From Seminavis robusta (Eukaryota > Bacillariophyta > Bacillariophyceae > Naviculales > Naviculaceae), in contig CAICTM010000004.1 of assembly GCA_903772945.1 (NCBI GenBank), positions 1-64,000 of the forward strand: a DNA stretch of 64,000 nucleotides. Reading direction: 5' to 3'. Of the stretch, positions 10,727 to 22,056 are shown piece after piece (the first letter of the stretch is position 1; every line of letters starts with the position of its first letter). The notes beneath the pieces are model-generated. The model was not told the DNA's origin. It made no database searches and was given only the letters and a program-made list of their open reading frames with translations. A program made the translations under genes and the position numbers.

Positions 10727-12020
10727 CTATGTCGTTCCTGTAGCTAGAACCTCATCCCCAAATAGAATAGAAACTTGCTCTTCATGCATACGGTAAGTAC
10801 ATCCATTGACTCGAATTGCAGCCGTGGCTTATGGTCTACCGGTAGGCCACAACTAGCCACTCAGTGCATTTTGAAGCCTTGAGCAGGTTGGGATGTGAGG
10901 AATTCTCCCTTCTTTTTCGCATCTGGTCAAGCCAGGCCTTTCGCCGTCGCAGCAACAGTAGCAAGCGAGGAGAAAGTTAGAATATCACACTGGCTGGATT
11001 GCACGGCCAATCAGAGCGCTTTAACTGATTTCTTGTTGTGCCGTGGCGGCCGAACATGGATGGATGAATACTAACTCGCAAAAGCTCTTGCAAAGCAACC
11101 TGCCATGGTGGTCAGGTTTGCTTGCATTGTTGCAATGCTTCTTTCTTTCTACGGTACCTTATCAATGCTCTGACCGCCCAGTTTGCTGTTTGTGAAAACT
11201 ATTCTTACCGGCAGACCTAGATAAGCTAGATTTGCTGGGTGGTGAAGCCACACCACCTACGGTAACGAACAGAGAAATTGGAGTGTCTCAGCTCTGTGTT
11301 TGGTTTTGGATGAAGGTGGGCAAACGGGCAAACCTTTAGAAACCCACAACAAGCTTTTATGAAAACAGCGAAGCGGGCATGCCAGCAACTGTTGGTTCTG
11401 TAGCAAGCAAGAAGCAAGGGCATTTTTTTGTTGTCTCCGGTCTTATTATTATTAATAGAAGGTGTGTCTCATGGCACTTGGGAAGGGTACATGAGTGGGA
11501 AACGTATTAGAACTAAAGACTATGTCCACGAAATTTCATGTTTACTAAGTCAATACAAGAATAGAGTGTTGTAATGATTTAGAGACATCACCTACGTATG
11601 GCACTTTAATGCCAGCTAATCGCTGATGAATGATGAGGGAGTATAGCCATACTAGTAGCCCTTATGGTGCAATTCTTTTCTCCGTACCCGTGCAATATTG
11701 ATCCTAGCGTAAAGTACTTTGTACCGGTACTGTACCCCGTACACTGTACCGGTACCGCACGGTAGAGCTCCCCGTAGGTAGGCCGTACCGGTACTAGTAG
11801 GCCATAATTTTGAAGATGCCGCAGGAAGCGCATCATTTATTTGGCCATTGAATAGTTAGTTGATGGCTGTGCTAGCGGTATTGCTTGGAGATGTGTATCT
11901 GATGGACCTGTCGTTTCCGGGCCCACAATCTCACAATCTCTGGAAGCAACAAACGCCAAAGAGAACCAAGACTACTCAGTATTAGTAACCGCAAACCTAT
12001 CCCTCTTCAAAAGAAGCAAG
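10727..12020. other. Intergenic, dense in ACCGGT/GTAC palindromes
   Basis: No gene is visible. The stretch 11720-11810 has four copies of TACCGGTA-like words plus several GTAC words, a composition shared with most other intergenic regions of this window. The last 100 bp should contain the U-box gene's promoter, but I see no recognisable element. Confidence 0.5.
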
Positions 12021-12413
12021 ATGGATACCACCACTCCTTCTGAATACATCTGTTGTCTGACTCTGGATCTCCTGAGCGACCCGGTTTCGACTCCTCGCGG
12101 CTTTGTTTTTGAGAGGAAGGCCATCATTGAATGGCTGAAAAGGGGCGAGAGGTCTTGTCCGTTGACGCGAGAACCGCTGGAAGAGTGGGAATTGGTAAAC
12201 AACACGGAATTGCTGGAAGAAATACTGAAATGGAAGAAGGCAAATCGAATTGCCGACATCAGGATTGATTCATTTGAAGATTTTTCCTCGGACAGACGAT
12301 CCTTGGGACTTGGGAGCAAAGCTTTGGCCAGTGCCCCTCATTTGCTCAGTGTACGAGAACGCATCTTGAAGCGACGGGAACAGCAATTCCGAGCTCACCT
12401 GACAAAATGCTGA
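12021..12413 (+). CDS. Small U-box domain protein
   Basis: A single-exon gene of 130 residues. Residues 5-75 form a U-box, the RING-like but zinc-free fold that binds E2 ubiquitin-conjugating enzymes: YICCLTLDLLSDPVSTPRG, then FERKAIIEWL, then CPLTREPL, with the usual ILKWKKAN helix after it. A U-box implies a ubiquitin ligase or co-ligase role, probably cytosolic, as no leader or membrane segment is present. The C-terminal 55 residues are basic and predicted helical (SVRERILKRREQQFRAHL) and could be the partner-binding part. There are no ARM repeats, TPRs or kinase domain, so the substrate cannot be guessed. The gene is convergent with PNPase across 650 bp. Confidence 0.85.
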   Translation: MDTTTPSEYICCLTLDLLSDPVSTPRGFVFERKAIIEWLKRGERSCPLTREPLEEWELVNNTELLEEILKWKKANRIADIRIDSFEDFSSDRRSLGLGSKALASAPHLLSVRERILKRREQQFRAHLTKC

Positions 12414-13061
12414 AAGAGGGACACGCTGGGAGACTCAATGAGAGGGGCTCTCTTCTTGTGGGTGTGGGTATGATTTAGTTTTACTTCACTCCAAGAACAA
12501 TCCATAGTACCATTGCATAACATTTGCATACCTCTTCTGCATTTCGTAGTCTACAGCTCGTACTTTCTACCGGTAAATTAAACTCTGCACAAACTAAGTC
12601 TCGTGCTTTAATAAAAAATATGGAGTTGTGCCTTTTAGACACTAGCTAGACATGATAACGGTATCCGTACGTAAAGCGGGATAGATACGGTAGCAACACA
12701 CCTCAACCAGAGAAGCACCAGCAGACAAAAGCCTACTGGTCACCAGATATCAGGTCCAAGGCGTCAGCCGAGATTCATGTACGGAACAGTATACTGGTGG
12801 GGGGGGGGGGGGCAGAGCACTCTCCTCTTGGCGTCATGTTTCTGCCACTCAGCATCTATCCTATTCGCTGGATCCCTTTTCTTTGACTGGATCCCTTCTG
12901 ACCAATGCAGTATGGCATAGACTAGAATGCTGTGTAACCTTGTATGTGTTATGCTTTACAGAGTTGCACTTTCTATATGATGGACCAGTCTGAAGCCGCG
13001 AAGACAACCAAACGCCGCAACCTCGGGTTGTTGCTTGTCATGGTATCATATATGCTAGCTT
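12414..13061. other. Convergent intergenic region with a 14-G run
   Basis: This holds the 3' ends of the U-box gene (plus) and PNPase (minus). No gene is seen. A homopolymer of 14 G lies at 12799-12812 and a near-duplicated GGATCCCTT word at about 12870-12900. Confidence 0.6.
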
Positions 13062-16000
13062 TCATGACGACAGCTGTTGCTCACGCTCCAGCTTCCATAG
13101 CGCTTTGACGCTTAGCCGAATTGATCCTTGGACGGGGTCAACCCCAGTGCAAAGAACCCTTATAGTGTCGCCAACCTTCAAGTGCTTCTTCACTGCCCCC
13201 AGGTTGCCTTGTGGGTCAGATATATCTTCAGCAAGTTCGCTGACATGCAAAAGACCTTCTTTGTTCCGAAGTAGCTCAACAATGGCACCAAAGTCTTTAA
13301 TCTCCACAATGGTGCCATCGTATATCTCCCCCTCCACAACGTCGGCTACTAGGTCAGCGACCACTGATTTGGCCTTGGCGACTAAATCCTTGTCTGAGCC
13401 AAACAGAAGACATTGCCCGTCTTGAGTGAGATCCAAGCTGGTTTCATAGCGATCCTCGATCTGACGAAGCACGGCACCGCCAGGACCAACCAAATCGCGT
13501 TTGCGCTGTGGGTCAAACCTCAAGATCTCAACCCGTGGAGCCGTGTCTTTCAGGCTAGTTCTGTGTTTCAGTCCCTGCAGGACGCTGTCCTTACACTGCA
13601 AGTCCATTTCTCGCAGAATGGCTTGGCGTCCTGACCTGGCCAGTTCCAAGGCCTCCGGCAAAACAGAAATCGGGATTGGTCTTTTTACATCTAGCTGAAA
13701 GGCAGTGACTCCACTAAAGGTGCCGGCAATCTTGAAGTCCATTGCACCAAAGTAATCCTCAGTGCCGGTGATGTCCAAGAGCAATTCATAGGTTTGTTCA
13801 TCTTCAGTTTGGCTACTCTGATTGTTGCTGGCTTCATCCGTTTCGTCTGGCAAAGCCAATCCAACGCTGACGCCTGCAACTGGAGCAACAATCGGAACTC
13901 CAGCATCCAACAAGGCAAGTGTAGCCCCACATACCGAAGCCATGCTGGAAGATCCATTGGAATCAGTGACTTCGCTAGTCATCCTCATTACGTATGGAAA
14001 ATTTTGTGGTGCAGGTAGAATTGGTAAAATGGCCTTTTCTGCCAAAGCTCCATGACCTTGAGCAACAGATAGTTTTGTGAGAGTGCGACAATCGGGCCAA
14101 CGATCTATCCTCTGCAGTCAATCATCTTACCAATTGCTCTGCGATTGTGCTGAGAACTTCCCGCCGACGGTAGTTCCCCAGTGCTAAAAGAAGGGAAGTC
14201 GTACTGCAGGAATGCTCGGCGATATTCCCATAGATTGCCTGACTCTCCTGTCATTTCGCGATCAGCTTTGCTTTTGCGAGTGTTCAGGTCAGACTCCAGT
14301 GCTTCCTGTGTTCGAAGGTATCGCAAACTTCCCACGGGGAGATCTTCGAAGAGAGTGCCCTGTTCGTTCTGCGCTTCCTGTTCCGAGGCAAGATCGAGTG
14401 ACGTTGTGTTGGTTGCTGGCATAATGAGTGCATCAAAGGGATCACGCATGGGCATCCCCTCTTGGGGAGCCCCCAACGTGGTGGTGCACAAGACTTGTGT
14501 TTCTCCTCGCGCGAAAATGGCCGATCCATGGACCACGTCTGGTAGAGCTGGGACAGTAACAGAAAGTGGTCGAATCGTTTTGAAGCCAAGGGACGGGTCC
14601 GATGGCATTCCTCCAACTCGATGATCCGCCCTTGTTCCATACTTAGTCGCGGTGGTACAAAGGGCGTTTTGGAGCAGCTTTTTGTGGACCTTGGTCACCA
14701 GAATTGAGACTAGTGCTTTCTCGTCATCCACCGCTTCTTCGTCCAGTCGCTTCGTCACTCTCTCAGTGCCGACCCATTCCGTAAGCACTCGCTCAACTTC
14801 AGAGTAAACTATTTGTTCTCGCTTCCCCCTCGTGGACTTCAACAGTAGTTCCGCTGGGCTATCCTTTGGGTGAATGTAGGCAGATTGATAATCGGTCAGT
14901 GCCGAGGCTGGTTTCGGTTCCATTTTCTGTTCGTGTTTGTACCCAAAAAGTGCCAACGCCACGGTTTCCAACTGATTCTCACAAACACCCCAAGCCTCAG
15001 GGAAGAGTTCGGTTGCAATTTTCTGCAATTTGGAAGAGGAAGATGATTCGCCATCGATGTTGCCGTCTTGTTCGGCAGCTGTATCTGTCAAGGCGGGCAA
15101 CCCCAACGAAGCCCGCAATTCATTCTCTTGTCTCAAGACTTCTTCTATTGCAGTTTCAGGTGCAGGCGTATTGTCATTATTCTGCATGTATTCCTCCTGA
15201 GTATCCAACAAGGGCTGAATAGCAGCATGGGCCAACGACATGAGCTCTGACAGTTCATGCTCTGGGATTGATGTTTGCATATTTTTGCCATCGCTAGTAC
15301 AATGATATTGAAATTCAGCCATGACTGCTTTGGTTCTTGTTCCCGCATAGAGTAGTTCACAGGCGAGGGATGGAGTGTTGTCGTTTTTTCGTCGTTTTGA
15401 ATCGCCCATGCATGCTGGATTGACGAGAACTTTGGGATGGCGCCCGTCGCCTGCAACAACACCCAAGGACACTGCCGCCACGGGTTCTTTCAGCATTCCT
15501 TGACTCATCAAAGCTGCCGACGCAGAATTGATGCTCATTACAATGGGATTTCCTCCATGAGATGACAACCCCTGCACGGATGAATTCACATGAATGCTAG
15601 ACGTGTTGTCGTTGTCAATTAATGGCCGCAGGGCTCGATCAATGGCCCTACTTCCCAATGTTTCCAGAACGGTCGATCGTGTATTGTCGCGACGACTAGA
15701 ATTTGTCAGGGGGATTTTCCCTACTCCATGATGCCGTTGCTTGTACTCCACTGTAAAATTCTGAAATGACTGTTGCTGCTGATGACGATGTCCATCATCG
15801 GTTGCAACGGTCGTCAAGACCACGGAATCACCCATGATGGCCAAAACGGATGCTCTTGTTAGGTTGGCCAGTTTCCCAGTGCCCAGTTTCAAGGAGTGTC
15901 CTTCTTCCAGTTGCTTGGCAGAAAACAGAGGAGTTTCCTTCTCCTTCTTGTTCTTCTTGGCCCTCTCAGTCATGGCTGGTGTGGTCATGAAACTTCGTGT

Positions 16001-16228
16001 TTGGTCCCAGATGCAGCATGGTCGACTCCTAACCAAGGAACCAACAGGTACTGGGGCGATCGAAATCCTTCGAGGGTGGTTGTTGCTTGGATCATCATCT
16101 TTCACTGATAAACTTGAAATGGTGAGTTCTCGCCGCCAGCGCAGTCTTTCATGTTCCAAACGAAGAACCTGAGTTTGCCTCCCTCTAGCAATCGAAGGTG
16201 GCCGTCTTCTCAGGATAGACTGGAGCAT
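13062..16228 (-). CDS. PNP: Polynucleotide phosphorylase (PNPase), organellar
   Basis: Two exons: 16228-14131 and 14056-13062, with an intron at 14057-14130 (GTAAGA...CTCAAG) that joins ...RRAIG to HGALAEKAI in frame; about 1030 residues. PNPase degrades RNA 3' to 5' with phosphate and can add tails. In order: an Arg-rich, acid-poor leader of about 85 residues typical of mitochondrial import; first RNase PH domain (about 95-300); linker helices; second RNase PH domain with LSVTVPALPDVVHGSAIFARG and SEVTDSNGSSSMASVCG; the active-site stretch with TGTEDYFGAMDFK, where the two catalytic Asp and the Lys line up with those of bacterial PNPase (a neighbouring non-catalytic Asp is Ala); a KH domain (LVGPGGAVLRQI); and a C-terminal S1 domain (YDGTIVEIKDFGAIVEL). 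Both PH domains are complete. Mitochondrial targeting is preferred because no secretory leader or AFAP motif is present, but a plastid is not excluded. Confidence 0.93.
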
Positions 16229-17040
16229 GATGTATCTTTGTGGGTTGGTCTACACAACAAGAAACTACTAGTACCGTATATAGATTACTATGGAATTACA
16301 CTAGCTAGTAGAGGGGTAAATGACTAAGTGATGCCGTTGCTGGCTACTAGTATTTCTGCGGTGGCCAAAGACGCCGTCACGTTGTTGGTCAGGAAAAATC
16401 ATTGGCTCCTTCGCGGAAGATGGACGGACGAAAGATAATGTTTGCACGATTGAAAATGGAGAAACGATGATCCTTGATCATGTTGTGACGGAGGATGGAT
16501 GCACACCCGTGCAGCCTTTTTGCCAAAGAGTGTGACATTGACGTAACCGGAACTTCCAACTGCAGCTACAGTTCCTACACTGTTGCTCGCAGAACGAAAT
16601 TACTTGCCCTGAATCACCCGCAGAGATGGCTGACAGGTTCAAAACCGCAAGCCACAACTGCCCCATCAAAAACTCACCTCGACTTTTCAGACATGCCCAG
16701 TGCATCAGCAGATAAAAACTCTTCCGTTCTGGTACGACTACGAAACGCGAAGAGTTGAGATTGACACATTTACAGCATGGGGCATGGTCCCCGGCGATTG
16801 CAGGCACTCTGCATACCGTATACCGGTATATAGTAGTGGTGCAACCAACGATGTTTTCCCCCGACTTTCTGTGAATTGATCGCTTTTAAAAGCTTATTGA
16901 AACGCAACGATTGACGACGGTGCGAATGCAGATGGATAAGTCTGAACCTTCTTTGGCCAAAGTTGCCAGGCTTTTCATAGTACGGTAACAAGCAGCATAT
17001 CATTCAGATATCCAAAAGCACAGAGTACACGTACGGCGAC
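16229..17040. other. Intergenic between PNPase and the RING gene
   Basis: About 810 bp without a supportable gene. It should hold the PNPase promoter and the RING gene's 3' end. One TACCGGTA word lies near 16820. Confidence 0.5.
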
Positions 17041-17958
17041 TCAGCACCACCCTTCTTCACTCATCCATCTCTCATAGTTTTCTTCTTGCCGAGGAGTGAA
17101 CCAGGTGCTTGCCATGCACACCGCCAAAAGCATGCGGACGTCAATGTAAAGATTGTCAGGACTGTCATTGTATCCCCTTTCAAAATCTTGATAGATGCAC
17201 CTGACACAATCAAAGATTTTGTTGGCGTTGATTTCTGTAGGTTTGTTTTCCAAATCCTGGCAGATTAGTTTGGTGAGTCTGACCACTGTAAATCGATCGT
17301 AGTCGTATGCTCCCGTGTTCCTTATGAGCGGTCTTTCTCGTTGATTCTGCATCAGCTTTCCAATCTGTTCCAGTTTTTGTGTTTCCATTTGCAATTTGGA
17401 ATTCTGAAATTCCAATTCCGATACTTGTTGTGACAACCGTCCATTTTCGCCCTGCAGCGAACGACATCGGTAATCCTGTGTCTCAACAATGGCCTCTCGT
17501 AGATTGAGCTGATGCACCATTTCATTCAGCTCGTCTTCCAGCTCTGCCTTGTCGTTTTCCAGCGCCACCTTAGCAGCTTTTAGGGTATCAATAAGATCCT
17601 TGTCGCTGTCGCTGCGGACATAGCGAGAACGGCGAGAACGGGCTTTACGACACTTTTGTTCATGGCTCTGGCCATCCGCAATGGAACCCGTCCAATTACA
17701 GTGCTCACACTTGATCATTACGGTACACCATATTCGGTACACAAGTGATCCATCTTTAAAGGGACGAATCTGATCCATTCGGCAATACGTGCGGTCAACA
17801 GGGCAACAGGATTGATGGCGCGACAAAGTCTCGCGGGCGCACTCTCTGCAAAACACGTGATCGCAAGGTTCCAAAGAGCACGGCTCCGATGGAACTGACA
17901 TACAGATCGAGCATATCAAATCTTTCGGGACCTCTTCGGGACGTAACAGGAGCACCAT
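17041..17958 (-). CDS. RING-finger / coiled-coil protein (TRAF-like ubiquitin ligase)
   Basis: A single exon of 305 residues from ATG 17958; the frame opens further upstream but only from a TTG. Residues 13-60 are a C3HC4 RING (CSICMSVPSEPCSLEPCDHVFCRECA, then CCPVDR), which recruits E2 enzymes. A second Cys/His cluster follows (IKCEHCNWTGSIADGQSHEQKC), the layout of a TRAF-type zinc finger. Residues about 130-210 are a heptad-rich coiled coil (LENDKAELEDELNEMVHQL), suggesting dimerisation. The C-terminal 90 residues are helical and of unknown type, and include NLYIDVRMLLAVCMAS. The RING-zinc finger-coiled coil order is that of TRAF-like E3 ligases, but I see no MATH domain. The target is unknown. 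Confidence 0.8.
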   Translation of the reverse strand: MVLLLRPEEVPKDLICSICMSVPSEPCSLEPCDHVFCRECARETLSRHQSCCPVDRTYCRMDQIRPFKDGSLVYRIWCTVMIKCEHCNWTGSIADGQSHEQKCRKARSRRSRYVRSDSDKDLIDTLKAAKVALENDKAELEDELNEMVHQLNLREAIVETQDYRCRSLQGENGRLSQQVSELEFQNSKLQMETQKLEQIGKLMQNQRERPLIRNTGAYDYDRFTVVRLTKLICQDLENKPTEINANKIFDCVRCIYQDFERGYNDSPDNLYIDVRMLLAVCMASTWFTPRQEENYERWMSEEGWC

Positions 17959-18585
17959 CGTGGAAAATTGTTGGGTAGACACAGGAAGTGCTGTCGAAAG
18001 AAACAACCTCGGTGGCCTCGATCGTACCGATACCAGGTACCTCGTTGATAGAGAAGCTACTACCGGTACGGGTTAGAGTGGACTATGGTGATGAGGATGG
18101 GTGTCAGGCAGGATGCTACCATAGATTGGTGTGGCTCAGTGATGCATCACTTGTTTCAAGACGGTGACAAGTGGCCAAGCATCAGCGACTCAGCGACTGC
18201 GTGGTGGTACTAATAGCTGGCTACCGTAGTACCAGGTACCGAGTAGTGTTACGTTTGGCCAGAAGAGCTGGCAAAAGTCATCAAGACGTGAAATAAAAAG
18301 CATTATGTCCCCTTTCGCAAAGATTTAAAAAATCTTGGGTATTTAGAGGATACATGTACCATGGTGACCATGGTACACTGTATCGGTATAACCAACAGAG
18401 CTCCCGTGTCATCTGCATGCATGAGTTGGCCTTCGTGACGAAATTAGCAACAGAATGGAAGACAATACCATCATACAGTGTACAGGTGAGCCGACCAAAA
18501 TCAGCCTTATTGGCTACATGTAGACTAATTAAAGTAATATGTACAGCAGACTTGAAACATTGATGGTGAAGCGTCTTCTGCGTTT
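17959..18585. other. Intergenic with a 23-bp inverted repeat
   Basis: No gene is visible. At 18355-18377 there is a perfect inverted repeat with 11-bp arms (TGTACCATGGT) about a single G. TACCGGTA and GGTACC words are common around 18020-18240. Confidence 0.55.
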
Positions 18586-19368
18586 TTAAAGGTACCCTTC
18601 AGAAGCGACCTCTTGGCTCTTCCACCATTCTGGAACATCCTTGGAGTACGACTTGGCCCCCATGTCTACCACTTCAGTTCCCAACCATTGAACAAAGGTC
18701 AACAATGGACCTGGGCTAGGAAATGGGAATCCAATCACGTGGAAGATGCCAACAGCTGCTCCCTTTCCGTTTGTATTTCCTTCGAATCGATCGGCAACAT
18801 ATCCCACAGACAGATATTTGATCTTTTGGTCGTCATCAAATGTGACACTGAAAGTTTCAGGGCATCCCTTGAGCGACGCCCCATTGGGAGGAAGCTATTG
18901 TCCACCTCCAAAGCCGAGACCGGGTTCACCCGTGAAGGTTCCTGTGTTGCGTACCATGAACCAAACTCGCTTCGGATTGTCAGGGTCGAGGGTATAGCCA
19001 AAGCAGTTGGGTGAAATATCTGGTAGTGCCTTGTAGATGCCAAAGGTGTCCATAGTGGATAGATAGTCCTTTTTGTTCAAAGGGCCAATGTAGGGGCCTC
19101 GAAACACAAAATCCTCGGCAAGTACTGATTCATCGTATGGCGAGTAAAATCCAGATTGGGAATATGCAAATTTGTGAGCTGCCTGAATCAAAGGATGGCT
19201 TGCAGGGGTTGTTTCAATGGGCGGTAGGAGCGCTTCCGTGCTGCAGCTCAGGGATGTACCGGTACATGAGGTTTTCGTCAAAGCAGTAGGGGCGAATGCA
19301 AAGGAACATGGTGCAAACAGCGCTGCGACTACAGTGGTGGCAATACGGAGGCTTCGAGTGGGGTTCAT
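18586..19368 (-). pseudogene. SnoaL-like plastid protein interrupted by an in-frame TAG
   Basis: ATG 19368 opens a frame of 157 codons that ends at TAG 18897-18895. The same frame then continues open for 102 codons to 18586 with protein-like sequence (CPETFSVTFDDDQKI, YVADRFEGNTNGKGAAVG). Read together they form one compact domain resembling the SnoaL/NTF2 fold: a helical N-terminal part with LAEDFVFRGPYIGPL, then beta-rich segments. The N-terminus is a secretory-type leader (ATTVVAALFAPCSFAFAP) with a SFAFAP site, the bipartite signal that sends diatom proteins to the plastid. The context at the break is GGT GGA CAA TAG CTT. It may be a recent nonsense allele, a readthrough product or a sequencing difference. 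If the stop is real, the product loses the second half of its fold. Confidence 0.6.
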
Positions 19369-20129
19369 GATGTCAAGTAGTGGGATTATGCGTTTCTACA
19401 CGGAGGCGTGGATCGGAGTTTGATGTAATTTGGCCGGGAACCCGTCACCGCCTCTCACCATGTTGTGTTGCTCTGTTTGTCATCTGTGAATCATCGAACA
19501 ATCGAACAGATGATCTTCCACGGATCTTCTCTTGATTTTTACGCTGCTTTTGTGCTGGTCAATTGCGTTCTCTGGAAAGATCGCGCTTGAAAATCTGACG
19601 TCAGAATCATCGAATCGAATCTTCCCATCGCCCCTTGATTTCAACGGAGCAAATGTTGTGGTTGCTTGCTCTTTCTTTGTTCGAGGTTCGAGGTGCTACT
19701 AGCATGAGTTGTCATATTGCAGTCGCTATTCGAAGTATAGAGCAAACTGATGTTATTCCTTCGTTCGTGACTTCAGTTGGGTTCCCAACATGCATGGGGC
19801 CACAAATAAATGACATCAAATGCCGCAATTCCCCACGCTCCCACCACCAGTACTCGAGTCCAACTGGTTTCTTCATACAGTCATCATGGTCATGTTTGCA
19901 CCTATAATAGCAGGCAATTCATTCCTTGAGGGCTCAAATTTTGCACAAATTGGATGACTGTTCTGGTTGGTATCACGATCAAAGACTGCCATTTGATAAA
20001 CCAACAACAACATAATCCAAAATCCACCATGATGAACCCTTCCGCTCCAGGCTCCTTGTTGTCGGATGTAGCAAGGACTCGGAAGATAACTATGAAGGTA
20101 TTCTATTCTAGAAGATAAGGAATCTCGCA
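19369..20129. other. Intergenic upstream of the SnoaL-like gene
   Basis: No gene is visible. The word ATCGAATCGAATC occurs near 19608, one of several such words found upstream of genes in this window. Confidence 0.5.
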
Positions 20130-21780
20130 TTGACTGCCTTCAAGTCAATCTACCAATGGACAACAACAATACTCGAGATTCTTAGGACCAGCAAGGCTTT
20201 GAAAAGACTCGTCATCGAGTCCAAGTTGGCATCCTTTTCTGGATCAGTCAATCGCTTCCATGGAACCAATGATCCAAGCGGTAAAACAAATCCCAACAAT
20301 CGAATTCGTGTGGAGCTGGCGATGGGAAGCTGGTTGGTCCAAGATCATGTTGCGTCAACTGCCAAGCTACTGCAACTTGCAACCGAGACCATCACCACGC
20401 TCCATTTTCCCTTCCACTCCCCATTGTTTGGATGGATCCTGGCGACAAAGCAGCCATGGGCCAAATGGTCGCCACGTCCGTTGCTTCGCTGGAGAATCTG
20501 GAACAGCTGCGGGTCGAGGGTATGCCCCAATCCATGGTCGCATCCTGTATGCACAAGGCAAACGGCACACTAAAGACCTTGATCAATAACGGTGTCACAG
20601 AGTTCGCCCCTCAGCTCGGTCCCTTCATGCCTTCATTATTTGCTGAAACCTGGAGCGTATCACCTTCAGGCCTCTGCTTTTGATCACGTCAGCATGCAGA
20701 GACTTTCCCAAGGGCTGTCTTGTAGCAAGAGCTTTATTGTAGCAAGAGCTTGACTGGATTGAAGCTCCAGGGAAAACTGGAGGATGGAGCCACTGGCTCA
20801 CCTCGCAGCATGCTTGTCCTCCAAGGAGAGTCGCATTGAATGCCTCACCATCGAAGGGACTGGTGGCCTTGGCTCGGAGGATGAAATTCAGCTAGTGTCT
20901 GCCCTCAAGGCAAAGACGATACTGCGGCAGCTGGACATGCAAGATTTGAAAGAATGTGGAGCCTTGATGATTGGAGTCTTGGTCAGCAACCGTGACTTGA
21001 GTGTGCTGCGAATTCGAGCTTCCTGTCTTCTATCCATGATGGATGATCTCCTCGATACCAACGTAAGCAACAGCGACTATGCGCAATCGTTGAAGGAGTT
21101 GAGTGTTATGGAGGACGGAGCAGTTGACGATTGAGGGCACTGAGCCAGTTTTTATCCATTTGTGATGGTGTGAATGTCCTTCAATTGAATGGCTTCATCG
21201 AAGACACGGAAAATTCATACAAAGCTCTACTAAAGCACGGTCGTAACCTCCGAGAGCTGCACATGGAAAACATTGATTCCTTTTGCACGCCTCCGCAAGC
21301 TTGTGAGGCGCTGGCAAAGGTTTGCAGCGCAACCAACGTCTGGTTCATGTCACTGCACAACTTCAAATTGAGAATCCGAAAATTAGAGACAGATCGAAGC
21401 AAGTAGTTTTGAAGGCGGTCAAGAGGCACCGGTCGTTGGAAGCATTGACTCTCAGTGGTGACGATGAAACTGGCGAAGAGGAACGCTGTGTGGACACTGC
21501 TTTCCGTACTAAAATAATCCACACTTATTGCTTGCGAAACTGCGCCCGAAAACTGCTTTGGCGCTTCAGAAGGGAAGCTTTCCAACCTACAATGCGTTTC
21601 CACACGCTCTGTAGAAAGTCAAGATGGCCTGCAGAAAATGGAATATTCCTTCCAACGAGGGACGTGCTACCGGTACAGAGCAATGTTGCTTCAGCCGTTC
21701 CTGGTGTCTGGCATCAATCCCGATGGATCCAGTGTCATGGACTCCAGGATGGACCTCTGTGGCATCTCTGCGCCTGAGAA
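20130..21780 (+). pseudogene. Decayed leucine-rich-repeat-like gene
   Basis: Consecutive open stretches in at least three frames carry pieces of one leucine-rich-repeat-like protein: TSKALKRLVIES (about 20180), MVATSVASLENLEQLRVEG (about 20470), RIECLTIEGTGGLGSEDEIQLV and KTILRQLDMQDLKECGA (about 20840-20950), DGVNVLQLNGF and HGRNLRELHMENID (about 21165-21275), and KAVKRHRSLEALTLSG (about 21410-21460). Each matches the LxxLxLxxN-like rhythm of the large LRR families of diatoms, but joining them needs several frame changes, and no splice sites explain them. A 14-bp word (TGTAGCAAGAGCTT) is tandemly duplicated at about 20720-20750 next to one of the breaks. I regard it as a pseudogene. Confidence 0.65.
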
Positions 21781-22056
21781 GAAACGCTGCAAGTTGATCG
21801 GCTAGCTGTTTGGGCTAGCTAGGTACCATTTGATGCTGCTACGAACGCGAGCAAGCAAGCATGAGACTGAGGACTCGACTCGAGGGTGTGAACGCCACGC
21901 CTCCAATTAATTGCGCAGTTGTGACTCAATAAGCTTCTGTTGCTATCAAAGCAGTACATCGTTCTAGCACATGGCAAGAGCTCAATCCATCTACAATGCG
22001 GCGAACAATCTCGCCTTGTTCCCTCGGTCCGTTCCAGCGACACCCGAATGAATGCT

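Noticed and set aside
17041-18006. RING protein starting at 18006
   Set aside because: The codon is TTG; the first ATG in frame is 17958, just before the RING.
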